DNA of 64,000 nucleotides, taken from assembly GCA_014529385.2 (NCBI GenBank), contig CM043943.1:100775355-100839354 (forward strand). The letters run 5' to 3'. Source of the DNA: Adiantum capillus-veneris. Taxonomy: Eukaryota; Streptophyta; Polypodiopsida; Polypodiales; Pteridaceae. This document shows, in pieces, positions 19,981 to 33,401 of the stretch; the first letter of the stretch is position 1; the number at the start of each line of letters is the position of its first letter. The notes below the pieces were generated by a model. That model was not told the origin of the DNA and made no database searches. It saw only the letters and a program-made list of their open reading frames with translations. The translations under genes were made by a program, and so were the position numbers.

Positions 19981-22724
19981 ACAAGGACCTAAGTAGGTTT
20001 CCTACTAACACTCGTGTGATAGTTGCTTGATTTAGTTTTGGCTAAAGAAAGCGTTTTTCTTAAGTGGATCCGGAAGAGGATATTCCGTGATCAAGTGGAT
20101 AGCCAAGAAGCGTGTATCTTGCCGAGGGTTTGTGACTAGATAAGTTTAGTTAGGATCTGTGGATTAGAGTAGTTGTTGGTGGTCGAGTGATTTGTGAGGT
20201 GATAAAAGCGTTTACTAGTTCGTGTGTGGCAGTGAAGCGTTTTTCTACTCATAGATGCAAAACCCCATATGATTTGTAGGAGTAGCTTTAGGTAAGTGAT
20301 CCGATTCTGATCTAGAGCTATTCAGCATTAAATTATTTGCTAAAGTGCTTGATTGCATTTGAAATCATGGAAAAGTGTGCTTTTGAGGGTAAAAATGCAT
20401 TAAACAAGCTTTTGTGGATATTTTTGTATGACTGACTGATGTTGTGCATATAAAAGAGCATTTGCAAGGGTTCTGTGAAGAAAACCTACAATTCTGTAAA
20501 CATAAACATCCTACGCGTAAGATGTCTCATGGGGGTTCTAGAGACCAAATTTGAAAATTCTGACTGCACTAGTGGGTTCAGAGGGTAGGTTTTACCCTAG
20601 TAACATATTGACTTGGGTGTTTTTTCCTATTTTTTATGACCAAAAGCCAAAAGGAGGAGTCGGAAAACGTAAAATTTCAGAAAAGGCTTAAATTGAGTGA
20701 TTTTTGCATGTTTTCGCAATTGTGAAGCATACTTGCACTTGCTGAGAGCATAAGGAATCATAAGGGACACTTCAGTCTCAAAAAATCAGCAGTAGACATC
20801 CTACGCGTAGGATGTCTATAGGGTGATCTGGTGGAAATTTTGAAATTCTGAGTTGACTAGTGTGTTCAGAATGTAGGTTTTACCCTATTTTCACCTGGAA
20901 AGTAGAAATTTGACCAAATTTTGACAGATCAAAGCCAAAAGACGAGAATTGCCAGACATCCTACCCAAATTGTTCCCAAGGCATAATTTTTGAGACCAAA
21001 CCATACGGTGACTTCAAAGGCATGTTCTAAATGTTGTATTGAGTGCATGTGATAAATTTCATCTCATTTGGGTCAGTGAAAGGGAAGATTGAGCAGAGTT
21101 TAGCACTTTGGACTGAAAAAGGCAAGAACAGCTAAAAATAGGGACTTTTGAAATCCAAACTCAAATCTAAGCATACCACTGGGTTGCTGACATCAAGGGG
21201 AAGCTGTGGCTCAAGTTTGGGGCAATTCTAAGCACTTAGACATCCTTCGCTTAGGATGTCTTCACCATGATTTAGCACTCCAAATCAACCTTTGAGCATA
21301 CCACAGTGATCAACACCTTAAGGAGAGTCTGTGGTTCAAGTTTGGGTTCATTCTAGGCAAAAAAACATCCTACGCGTAGGATGTCTACTGCATAATTCTG
21401 AGACCAAAATTCTCATGTGACCATACCATGCTGTCATATAGCCTTAGATAAGCCTCCTAGGCAAATTTGGTCCTTGATTTGAGTTGGGAATTCATTAGAA
21501 CAGACATCAGTCTTTTGGATTAGATTCTTGATCATTTGACCAACCTATAGGTGTCAGAATAAAAAAGTAAAAATAGCTATGAGTTTAGCACATCAAGGGG
21601 AAGCTACAGTGCAAGTTTGAGCTGAAACAAAGCAAAAAGACATCCTACGCTTAGGATGTCTCTAGGGTCATACAGTGGTCAAAATTCTACTTTGGCCATA
21701 TAGGGAGGTTCTAAGTTTCTCAAGGATTCCAGAACTTTTTTCAAAAGTGAATTTGGACCTTGTTTGGCCAATTTACCAAGCAAAGACAAGAATTGTGAGA
21801 CATCCTACTCTTGGAGTGCACTAAAAGCTCTTGCAACCTAAATCTTGACCTATTGGTATCCAAATTCAATTTTGAGCATACCATTGGGTTGCTGAGCACT
21901 AGGAGAATCTTGGGATCAAGTTTGGACAAAATCTGAGCAAAAAGACATCCTACGTGTAGGATGTCTCCAGCTTGGTTTAAGACTCCAAATCAACCTATGA
22001 GCACACCACTGTGATCAGCACATCAAGGAGAAGCTGGGGTGAAAATTCAAGTCATTCTGAGCAAAAATACATCCTACGCGTAGGATGTCTCAAGGCCATT
22101 TTTAGGTCCAAATGAAATTCTAAGCATACCATTGTGTTGTTGGACTTAAGGGGAGTCTCTGGACCAAATTTTGTTAAATTCTGAGCATATAGACATCCTA
22201 TGCGTAGGATGTCTCTAGGCTAGTTTTAGGGTCCAATTGTAAATTTGACCATACAAAAGTGTTCACATTGTCATAGAGATCCCAAATCTTCTTAAAAAAT
22301 TGAATGTGGACTGATTTTGACCATTCTAAACTGCATTTCACTGTTTTGGCCATAACTTTCACAAACAGTATCGGATCGGAAAAGTTTTTATATCAAAACG
22401 TAGCCTGAGAGCGGCTCTACGGATCTTAGAGCAAAACCTGAACTAAATGTATGCCTACGACAACCATTTAGTTCAACTTTGAATAAAACATCGTTTGAGG
22501 CCTCAAAATACATCCGCAAGTTAGGGGTGTCTGAAAGCGACAATTTGCAAGAATTGTGACGAAACGGTTGCAGTTTTGGACATAGTTTCGACTTTTCCCT
22601 AACCAAAGAACTTGAACATAGTGGACTAAGTCTACTTGAACCAAGCAAAAGCTCTGAAGCCCAGAAATCATGTCTACGCTAGATTCAAACGTAGCTTACA
22701 CAAGCTTGGAGATCCCTACGATAG
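19981..22724 (+). promoter_or_regulatory. Leader of inner element with palindrome array
   Basis: Non-coding leader between primer site and gag. From about 20504 to 22214 it contains eight copies of a 24-bp palindrome (half-site AGACATCCTACG followed by its reverse complement; some copies vary at 1-4 bases) plus two decayed copies. The spacer text also repeats (e.g. tcaagtttgg ... ttctgagcaaaaa), so the array is a degenerate tandem repeat with a basic period near 124 bp. The centre ACGCGT fits the CGCG-box bound by plant CAMTA factors; that role is speculative. Confidence 0.85.
20504..22214. repeat. Array of 24-bp palindromes
   Basis: Copies at 20504-20527, 20794-20817 (perfect), 21238-21261, 21362-21385, 21638-21661, 21943-21966, 22067-22090 and 22191-22214. 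Half or decayed sites lie at 20954-20964 and 21798-21821. Start-to-start distances are 290, 160, 284, 124, 276, 160, 145, 124 and 124. Symmetry is kept even where bases change (e.g. core TTCGCTTA), though some changes break it. A related half-site (TCATCCTACGCGTTTTCC) occurs once in each LTR (about 19598 and 30221). Confidence 0.92.
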
Positions 22725-24002
22725 ACGCCAAACACGAGAATTCCTATAGGAATTCCAAGAAGAGAGCCACCAGGATTCCCTTCAAGAGCGATAACGAGAG
22801 AAGGATGGGGAGAGTCTCTGGTTAGACTTATAGACAATCGACGAGTTAGACCATCCCAAGTCCAGAAATGGGTAAACAGAAAATACTCCGGAGATAAAGA
22901 TCCGAGCGATCACGTAACGGCTTTTAGAAGAGTGATTAGAGCAGAGGAAGTTTCAGATTTTGAGACACAGTTTGTGGAATTTGGATTGACTCTAGAAGAT
23001 GATGCAGCTACATGGTTCGACTCGGTGGAAAAATGGGATTTTGAGACCCTAGATGAGCTGTTTGAGGACTTTATTGAAGAATTCTCTCCAAAAGGCATTG
23101 CTCATAACACGGTCTCGCAAATCCATAGATTCAAACAGAAAGAGAATGAATCAGTACGCAAAGCATCATTACGGTTCAAGAGATATGTTAAGCTCTGTCC
23201 GAAAGAGGAATTACCTACGCAAGCACGACTGATGCTGATCTTTATCCAGGGAATGAGAGATGTGGGCCTTCAGAAGGATCTGCATATGATAAGGAGGATG
23301 ACGCTAAACGAGTTGATCAAAGAAGCTCTTTATCTAGTGGATAACTGTGAGGCATACAAAGAAAAGGACTTAAAGAGTGAAGGAGGTGACACATCCTCTC
23401 AGCACAGTGTTTCACAGATAAGTGAATCCATTGCCAAGCCAACGACACCTATTGATCAAGAAAAGCTTATCGACGACTTGGTCAAGAGGTTGATTCCTCT
23501 TGTAAGGTCTGATTCAGGAGAGCCAAAGTGGTGTGAAATTGAGAGAAAATGGACAAACCATACGGGGAAAGAGTGCTATTATAGCATGGAAAACGCTAGG
23601 GAGAGGTATGTACAACCTATTCCAGAAGCACCTACTCCACCTAGATACATTACAGGGAATGCGCAAAGACCAGTAGGAGTTTTAAGGCCACAGCTTGTCT
23701 TAGGACAACAACCTCCACTACCAAGTGCTAGAATGCAGGTAGACATGAGATACATGCCAATGATGGAAGCATCAAATAAACCTACACCAGTACCAGCTAC
23801 AATGTGGTATAGCAACCAAAGTGGGTACTACCCTTTGGAGCAACAAAATGTGAGAGAAACACATGGAGTGGTGAGGCCGGTACAACCTCCACCTCCTGGG
23901 TTTCAGTCAAAAGAAAGAAGGTATGAAATGGACGAAAGGACATTGCGATTCATTGCAAATAGCAAAGGTCAAAGCTTTCTTATAGCCAAGAGGAAATGCT
24001 AA
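22725..24002 (+). pseudogene. Gag polyprotein of inner element
   Basis: The frame is open from 22725 (after an in-frame TAG) to a TAA at 24000-24002. It contains a retrotransposon gag domain: KYSGDKDPSDHV, then ATWFDSVE, LFEDFIEEFSP and the QKENESVRKASLRFKRY block (residues about 55-190). A basic/proline-rich tail follows. No ATG lies near the start of the open frame. An ATG at 22672 opens a different short frame, so the true start was probably lost to a frameshift. In active elements this protein forms the virus-like particle shell. Confidence 0.85.
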
Positions 24003-25489
24003 AAGAATCTCCTTAACCAGAGACAGATTGTCACAAAAGTCGTGACAACCACTTGGTCAAACAATGTCCTCATACGGAGATCATGGAAGTAAATGCCTAT
24101 TGTCTTGAGTGTGGCATCACTCACTTGATCCCCGATTGCCCGAAAAAACCAAACCAAATCAGGAAAATCACGACAAATGTATGAGGGATTGTTCAGCTAC
24201 CTAGTAGCTCAGAAAATGAAAATGTCGTACCAGTTCAAGTGGTTACAAGATCACAAGCTCAAAAGAAACCTGATGAGAATCCAGAGACAAAGAACACGGA
24301 AAGTGACATGAGTCCAAAGACAGATGATGAACCAAAGACAGATGCACCTAGTCAGAAAACCAAGAGCAAACGAAATAGTTGGAAAGCTAGAAAGACTAGG
24401 ATCAAAACACGCAGGGAACGAGAGCAAAAATCCCTAGCTGAGAAGCTTACCGAAGCTGAGGAGAAGATCAAACAACATGAGGAAAAGGAGGCACCTTCTC
24501 TTACACAGATGGTTAAACCTCTAGAAGAACCATCCACGGATGAGAAACCAAGAAATTCTAGTTCAAGAGGATCTTTGTTGGCAGAGAATCTTAATGAGAC
24601 ATTAGATGCCCTCTTGAAAGCCTATGATGAAAGGCTCAAAAACAACCAAACCCAAGAACACAGGTGGATGACATATCCCTATGCGGAACTAGAAAAGCAA
24701 AAATTTGAAATGTGCCAGAAAATGATTCAAACAGCCCAAGCTTTACTAGAACCACCAGTTGCAAAACCTAAGGATGTGATCCGTGTCATGCCTACACACA
24801 TAATCCCACCAAACTAGGAACTAAAAGAGCCAGATTCTAGTCATAAGCACAGACCAAACCTCAAAGACCCAGCATTAGAACCAAGGATAGTACTGAATAC
24901 CACGGATAACTCTTCCGAGGGATTTCACCAATCTATACCTGAGGATTGTAAAGAGATAGATGGTCTTGACAAATTGTGGAAACAAGTCAGAGAGGCCAAT
25001 GAAGCCGATGACCTAAGAAGACGAGTAGAAAAGACTGGTGATGAACGAGGAGTGTTTCTACCACCAATAGAGGAATTTGAGATTGGATCTCAAATGAATC
25101 CAGACGTGCAATCGTGTTGGGGCGACAAAGGATATGTACAATCTATGGATAGTCAACCCCATTCGCTAAGAACACTACCGTCCTACATGGGAGAGTACGA
25201 GACCAAGTCAGATGTGGTTGCAGTCCCATCACAGAGACTGTCTCCCAACAAGGCCATTGATTTAAAGGGGCTAGTAGATATTATATCTACCCCAGTCACC
25301 TGTACAATAATGTTAGCCGAGTTGCTCAGAATAAGACCAAACATGTGGGCTAATGTGGGTAAATGTCTAGAGAAATTTGGTGTAAAAACCCCAATGACTC
25401 AAATCGAGGAAGGCATCAAAGAGCTTGAAATGCATCAACTAAATACTAGGCCAGTGCCATTAAACAAGTTAGGCGAGTATTACGAGTAA
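24003..25489 (+). pseudogene. Zinc knuckles and linker of inner element
   Basis: Same strand, frame shifted by two from gag. Two knuckle-like motifs: a first with its second Cys replaced (DCHKSRDNHLVKQC, about 24030-24070) and a second, CLECGITHLIPDC (24101-24139), with CX2CX3HX4C spacing, one residue shorter than usual. It continues through VVTRSQAQKK, a highly charged coiled-coil-like region (about 24360-24500) and a linker up to the protease. In-frame stops: TAA 24014, TGA 24181, TAG 24815, TAA 25487. All could come from Gln/Arg codons by C-to-T. Confidence 0.75.
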
Positions 25490-25942
25490 GAAGATGGAAA
25501 CACCACCCTTCCTATGGAATTCAATGGTGTAAAAACCATGGAAATCCTTCACAGTGGAGCTGGGGTGGCCATTGCAACCAAAGAGGTTTGGAATAAATGG
25601 GGAAAACTTGCCTTGATATCCACACGAATGACCCTGCAGCTTGCAGAAGAACACAAGGAAAAGCCCCTAGGACTGCTAGAAAAAGTACTCGTTACTTCTT
25701 GTGGCATTGAATATGAACACACTTTTGTTGTTGTTGACTTTGGCAAGAAGAACAACTATGACATCATTCTGGGAAGACCATTCATGCGACAATTGAAAAT
25801 GGTCCAAGATTGGGGTTATGACCATATATACCCGAGACATATGGAAACCATAACAAAGATAAACTTGAGGGACCATAGCTATAGGGATGTGACGAGAACA
25901 CCGGTTGAGGAGTTTGATTCCGCCACCGTGGTAGGATCATAA
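25490..25942 (+). pseudogene. Aspartic protease-like domain with lost catalytic Asp
   Basis: About 150 residues with the fold signature of a gypsy retropepsin: MEILHSGAGVAIA at the position of the usual DSGAG active site, and YDIILGRPFMRQL near the C-terminus (the usual I-L-G-R/K-x-F/W-L element). The catalytic Asp is replaced by His (CAC for GAC), so the enzyme as written is dead. The frame closes with TAA at 25942 and continues in the same frame afterwards. No RT follows. Confidence 0.8.
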
Positions 25943-27271
25943 CTTCTAGCTTCGTTAGGTAAGCCTAAAGAACTGTGGATGTGTGGAGCTTCACAATGTG
26001 GCAGCTTGAAACGTGAGGAATGTATCCTAGAGCGGGTTATAGAGGATATGGACTATATCCAAGAACCATTTCCTGAAGAAGAGTTAGAGCCTTTTGGATG
26101 GGAACACATCTTGGCTACTCTGGACGTGTGCGCTGTGGAGGATGCTCCCACAACAAAGTTTTGTGATGAAAATGGCTATGATGTCGTTCCTTATTTTGCA
26201 ATGAGTGTAATCTAGGAAAATGAAGAGGTCCAGACATCAACAAGCTCTCGAAATAAGGAGCAAACAAAGAAATGTGGAGAATCAAAAGATGAAGAAGACG
26301 ACGAGTTCTATGACTCTTTAGAACACTTCGAGCTTCAAGAAGCTCAACGACCCAGGAATCAATGTCATCGCTACATGAATAAAGTGCATCAAAAATGGAT
26401 TCCAAAGTCCTCGGTAAAGACACAGCCACCACAAGCATCCTCATACATGGCTCCTAATAAGGATGCAAAGACTCAGCTAGGAGGAATACGACCAGAGCAA
26501 CAAGCTAACAATGCTCTAATCAATGGGCTAGAAAAGTCCTCCAAGAAACTACCACCCACGTGCAAACAGACAGTAACTTTCCACTACCAGCCAAAAAATC
26601 AAGGCAAAGTACAAGAAGTCAACCTTGCTGAGGATAGTAGCGATAGTGATGAATCTTACGACATCCCCTATCATCAACTCAGGCCATCACTATCACTAAC
26701 CCCTTCAGCAACAACCATGAAAGGTCAAAAGAACAGGACAACAAGTCAAAGCCACAAAGCTCGACAAATCTGGATACCAAAAATCTAGATTAGCCAAAAA
26801 CATATATGGATCAAGAAGACAATGATCTCTAATGACAAATCACAAGATCCAACACCAAAAAAAAAACAAGGAAAGCGTGCACGAACGGGTAAGAATATCA
26901 CAAAATTGCAAGCTTTCACAACTCAGGTTTGGGATCCAAAGAAGATGATTCAAGCACGAAAAAGACAGGAATTCATTTGGATTCCAAAAAAACCACAGTA
27001 TCAACTTTCAAAGCCTAAATCCCGTCCCCAACCAAGCGTACAAGGGCTGAAGCAAAGACCACTATCGACTCACACAACAAAAAGGTGGATCCCAAAGAAG
27101 TCTCTTCAAACACAAACGAAGCACGGGCAAGTATGGGTTCCCAAACGAGAGTCAGCAACAAAACAGCCAATAATCGCAAAGAAATGGGTCCCAAAGAAGA
27201 CCAACAAAAGTGCTGTCAGTGCATCTCCGCTTGAATTCTTACAATTCTTCCTACGATTACAGTACAGTTAG
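25943..27271 (+). pseudogene. Downstream ORF with W-[IV]-P-K repeats, unknown function
   Basis: Continuation of the protease frame where RT would be expected. First part acidic (DMDYIQEPFPEEELEPFGWEH), then from about 26375 a very basic, Gln/Lys/Thr-rich region in which a short motif recurs: KWIPK (about 26393), IWIPK (26770), VWDPK (26931), IWIPK (26976), RWIPK (27089), VWVPK (27135), KWVPK (27183), plus a weak IWIKK (about 26804). In-frame TAGs at 26213 and 26786, ending with TAG at 27269. The motif may bind nucleic acid or a host protein; that is a guess. I know of no named domain with this architecture. Confidence 0.65.
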
Positions 27272-29612
<2,341 letters not shown>

Positions 29613-29624
29613 GGAATGGGGGAA
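29613..29624 (+). promoter_or_regulatory. Polypurine tract of inner element
   Basis: GGAATGGGGGAA abuts the 3' LTR start TGTTGACC. Position and purine content fit the plus-strand primer. Confidence 0.88.
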
Positions 29625-30584
29625 TGTTGACCGCTGGGTCAACAACTAAACATAACTCAAGTTTCGTACCAAAGTCTTATCTTTTGCGAGTTATGAAATG
29701 TTGCGGATTATGGCTATAAATGTCGTTTGTAATGAGTAGTTATTCTAGTTTCAAAAGCCGGGGTACAATGGCACTTCCAGATTGTAAATACAAATCCATT
29801 TGACCCTTTCAACCCCATTTTTGGTTAAACCTAAGGTAGCCTTAGTATATAAGGTACCTAGGTCATTTTGTAAAGGAGACTTTAATCATAATCAAAACTT
29901 TAGCGCTACCGTCTACTGTGTGTGAGAGAGAAAGAGAGTGAGCGTGAGCTTCATCCTCTCGCTACACCCGGCTCGCGCAACACATTGGAGATCCAACTGC
30001 ACCATTGCTGTAGGCTCGAGGAGAGCTACGCGACAACGCCAAGCATTCCACGCGAGACGAAGCACACATGTCGACGCATCTACGAGCTATTTGTGGCCTT
30101 AAGTGTATCAAACAATGTCTGTTTTCTCCGTGCTGGTAGTCTATAGAATCGTGGAAACATAAGCTACGCATAGGTACTCATAAATTTCAGTTTCAGGCAC
30201 TTTCAAAATTTTTCTTTGTCATCCTACGCGTTTTCCACAGACGGGTTTAGAGTGAGGGTTTTGAGTGTAGAAGCTTAGGGACAGGTGTATCCTAGTGAGG
30301 GGATGGTTTTCCTTAAGTTTTGTATGAATCTGGCATGATTAGGTGAGTTACCTTCCGTATGTGTGTATGTGGATAGGTGGTGTAGTTGAGAGCAGTGAGG
30401 TTCTTGATTGTGGTTTAGTTGGCCTTCCAGAGTGTTGTATGTGTAGGATGATCTCAGCTTGACAAGCTAAAGAGATTTCCTCCTTGTGCCTATCGTGTCA
30501 TCTGTGTCCTCGATTGACATTATGTTGATATAGGTAGTGTTTGCATGCACTTAATGGGTGTGTGAGTCGCTCGCCCGTCCAAAA
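29625..30584 (+). repeat. 3' LTR of inner element
   Basis: 960 bp from TGTTGACCGCTGGG to CCCGTCCAAAA. The expected terminal CA has become AA. It keeps the 60-bp segment missing from the 5' LTR. TATA-like TATATAAGG at about 29846-29854. The target duplication ACAGG follows at 30585-30589. Confidence 0.95.
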
Positions 30585-31267
30585 ACAGGCAATAGTGCAT
30601 CCTTTCCATGTACCAAATGAGATGGAGTAAACCTTGTACCTGTCTTCATCGAAGTACGATAAGCCCATAATGCACTAGGAAATTCCAAATCCCAATTCTT
30701 TCCTTGGTGCTCTGTCACTTTCGAAAGAATCTGTACCAACTCACCATTGAATCTTTCATTTAAGCCATTACACTGTGGGTAATAAGGAGGGGTATGATGG
30801 TGCCTAATCTTTATCTTCGCGCATAAAAAATCTAGCAGTTTAGCTCTAAATCCTGGCCCCTTATCTGAAAGTAGCTCCAATGGCACCCCAAACTTGCAAC
30901 ATATTTCATCGTACACAAATTTTGCCACATCCTTTGTAGTGATCTGTTTTACATCGATAGCCTCTGCCCATCTAGAGAGATAGTCCACTGCCGTCAAGAT
31001 ATAGCTTTTGCCCCTGCTTGTGATAGGTAATGGGCCTATTGCATCAATCCCCCACTTTTCGAACACATCAAACGCCATAATGGTTTTTCGTAGCTCTGGC
31101 TCTAACACTCTCTTCCCAAATGCTTGACATCTATTGCAAGACCTACACCAATGGTGAACATCCTTGTGCAAACTAGGCCATACATACCCCTCTTGCAAAA
31201 TCTTATGCAAGGTGATCTTTAGAGCAAAATGGCCACCACATGCGCCTTCATGATTCTCTTCCAACAC
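30585..31267 (-). pseudogene. G1 integrase N-terminal and catalytic part
   Basis: Minus-strand frame with the HHCC zinc finger (H in ENHEGACGGHF, then HHWCRSCNRCQ), and catalytic blocks WGIDAIGPLP (D), LLSDKGPGF (D) and CNGLNERFNGEL (E), so the DDE residues are present. It ends ...KDALLPV at the insertion site of the inner element and resumes at 19060. Upstream, a TAA (31268-31270) separates it from the second RNase H in the same frame. In an active element integrase inserts the cDNA. Confidence 0.9.
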
Positions 31268-31270
31268 TCT

Positions 31271-31900
31271 TTAAAGCTCCTCCCGCCAAGGTACACGTCT
31301 CAGAACGAGATCAACCCCTTTCATGTATAAGACATCACCAATCAATTTGTACCTGTATGCTCTACGCACAAAGCCATACTTCTTAGACTTCTGAATCTCC
31401 TTTGGAATGATTCCTGTTAGCAAAAACTCCTCTTCTTGAGCCAAACTTTCCCGGCCATGATAAAGAGGTAAAGTGGTCCTCAACACAAATAGCTCCCCAA
31501 TCATGCTTTGAGCTGCTTCATGTGCTTCTCCATTTAGAGAACGTTCAATGTGTCTGATGCTCCATGCTTCAAACTTTTTTAACAGGCCTTTAATTCTGAA
31601 ACACATTTCCTTCAATGAGCTGTTCTTGCTCTTCCACACACCCAGCACTTGCTTCACAACTAACAAGGCATCACCTTTTATGCTCAACCTTCGAATCCCA
31701 TGCTTCAAACAAATGTGTAATCCGGCTTCCAACGTTGCATATTCAGCCTCATTATTACTATGCGCATCCAACTTGAACCCTCTCTTACATACTAGCTTCC
31801 CCTCTGGATCATAAAGTGCTATACCCCCTGAAGCTGCATCATAGCTCTTTTTGTATGAGCCATCAAAGAACAACACATGTGCATTGCTGATCTGTGGCAC
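31271..31900 (-). pseudogene. G1 second RNase H (archaeal-type)
   Basis: Contains FFDGSYKKSYDAASGGIALYD, SNNEAEYATLEAGL, GDALLVVKQV and IERSLNGEAHEAA, the pattern of the extra RNase H (RVT_3 type) that some plant Tat elements carry between RNase H and integrase. Catalytic Asp (FFDGS), Glu (NEAEY) and Asp (KGDALLV) are visible. The frame is the same as integrase but shifted from the RT frame, with a frameshift near 31900-32070. Confidence 0.88.
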
Positions 31901-32069
31901 TTATTGAACTACCTTTCTCACCACCTCTTCCTTAACAAGAAGGGGATTCTCCTTATAGGTCAACAAATCAGCTAGGGTAGCCCTTGTACTGTCTTCCACT
32001 AGAAAAGAGAACTCAAACTCTTGCAGCTCAATTACCCATTTCTTCACCACATTTGACATGTTAGTACCA

Positions 32070-33176
32070 TTAATTAGCTATGGCAAAAATCAATAACACC
32101 TCAAGAAAAAAAAAGGTCGTGGTAGCAAGTAATGACGAAATCGTCGACCGACAAGCAAATATTACACTGGCCATCACTAGCTCTACTTCCGAGAACTTTC
32201 TCTCTGCTACCAACTTCACCCGGCTTGCACAATACACTGGCCTCATATAATGGCTGCATTTCCCCTTTTGCAATAGCATGGCTCCAATGGCATCATCCCC
32301 TAGCGATGGATTTACATAAAACACTTTCTCCCAATCAGGAGCCCGCATGGCTGACAACCCCCCTAACACCTCTTGAAACACTTCTTCACACTTGTCATCC
32401 CATTGCAATGGATCATGCTTTGCCACTTGCTGTAATGGATAAAGAAGCTGCGAAGACAATGGAATAAACCGTGCCATGTACTTCACTTTGTGTATAAAGG
32501 TTGCCAATTGCTTCGTACTCATAGGTGATGGAAGAAGAATAATAGACTTAACCTTATCTGGATCAGCCTCAATGCCATTTTCTGACACCATGTGGCCCAA
32601 TAACTTCACCCTTGTCCGTGCTAGATGACATTTCTTTGGATTTAGTTGTCCTCCACATTCATCATATAGAGCTAATACCATCTGCAACTTCTCATGGTGT
32701 TCATCCCTACGTCTATAGACACAAAAGTTGTCCATAAAAGCTTTAACACAACTACCAATGAATGGTTTCAATACCCAATTTGCTCTCTCTTGATAGAAAG
32801 ATGGTCCATTTGTCAACCCAAATGGAAATACCATGTAGCAATAGCAGCCCCATGGCGTAATAAACGTTGTCTTTGTTCGGTCTTTAAGAGCAATCTTCAA
32901 TTGAAAATAGACTAAAAAACCATCACATACATTGTACCTCTCATAACCTGCCACCACAGAATCCAAGATCTGATCAATGAATGGAAGAGGATATGGGTTT
33001 TTCTTAGTGGCTGCATTTAAGGGTTTAAAATCTACACAAATCCTCCACTTCCCATCCTTCTTTGGACTGACTACTACTGGACTCACCCATTGTGTGGTCT
33101 CCACAGGGACTATGAACCCTGCCTTCAATAACTTGTCCACCTCTTCCCGCAATGCTGCCATCTGCTCTTGACCCAT
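32070..33176 (-). pseudogene. G1 reverse transcriptase and RNase H
   Basis: RT blocks in order: GFIVPVETTQWVSPVVVSPKK, WRICVDFKPLNAATKKNPYPLP, TPWGCYCYMVFPFGLTNGPSFYQ and KAFMDNFCVY. The active site reads FMDN rather than xxDD, so the second catalytic Asp is lost (Asn). LLGHMVSENGIEADPDKV and the RNase H start (WEKVFYVNPSLGDDAIGAML) follow. The frame runs out at 32070 by frameshift. Upstream in the same frame lie TAA at 33180 and further stops. Confidence 0.9.
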
Positions 33177-33401
33177 CCTTCTTAGCCTTTAACGCACTGG
33201 ATTAGCACCCTCTTTTAGCTCTATATGCATCTCTTATCCCTTGAACCCTCTGATCTCTTCATATGAAGTAATGAAAAAATCAGGAAAACTAGCCAGCATG
33301 TGCAAATATATCTCCTTCTCCATGGCTGACAGGTCTCCACTGATCATTTGTGTCATCAATTCCTGCTTCTTTGACAACTCAACCTTGGTATGCATCAGCC
33401 C

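Noticed and set aside
20504-22214. Palindromes as a CRISPR or bacterial operator array
   Set aside because: Spacing is irregular, spacers are themselves repeated, and the context is a plant LTR element leader.
22388-22671. Minus-strand open frames in the leader of the inner element
   Set aside because: No homology, no conserved motif, and they overlap repeat-derived leader sequence.
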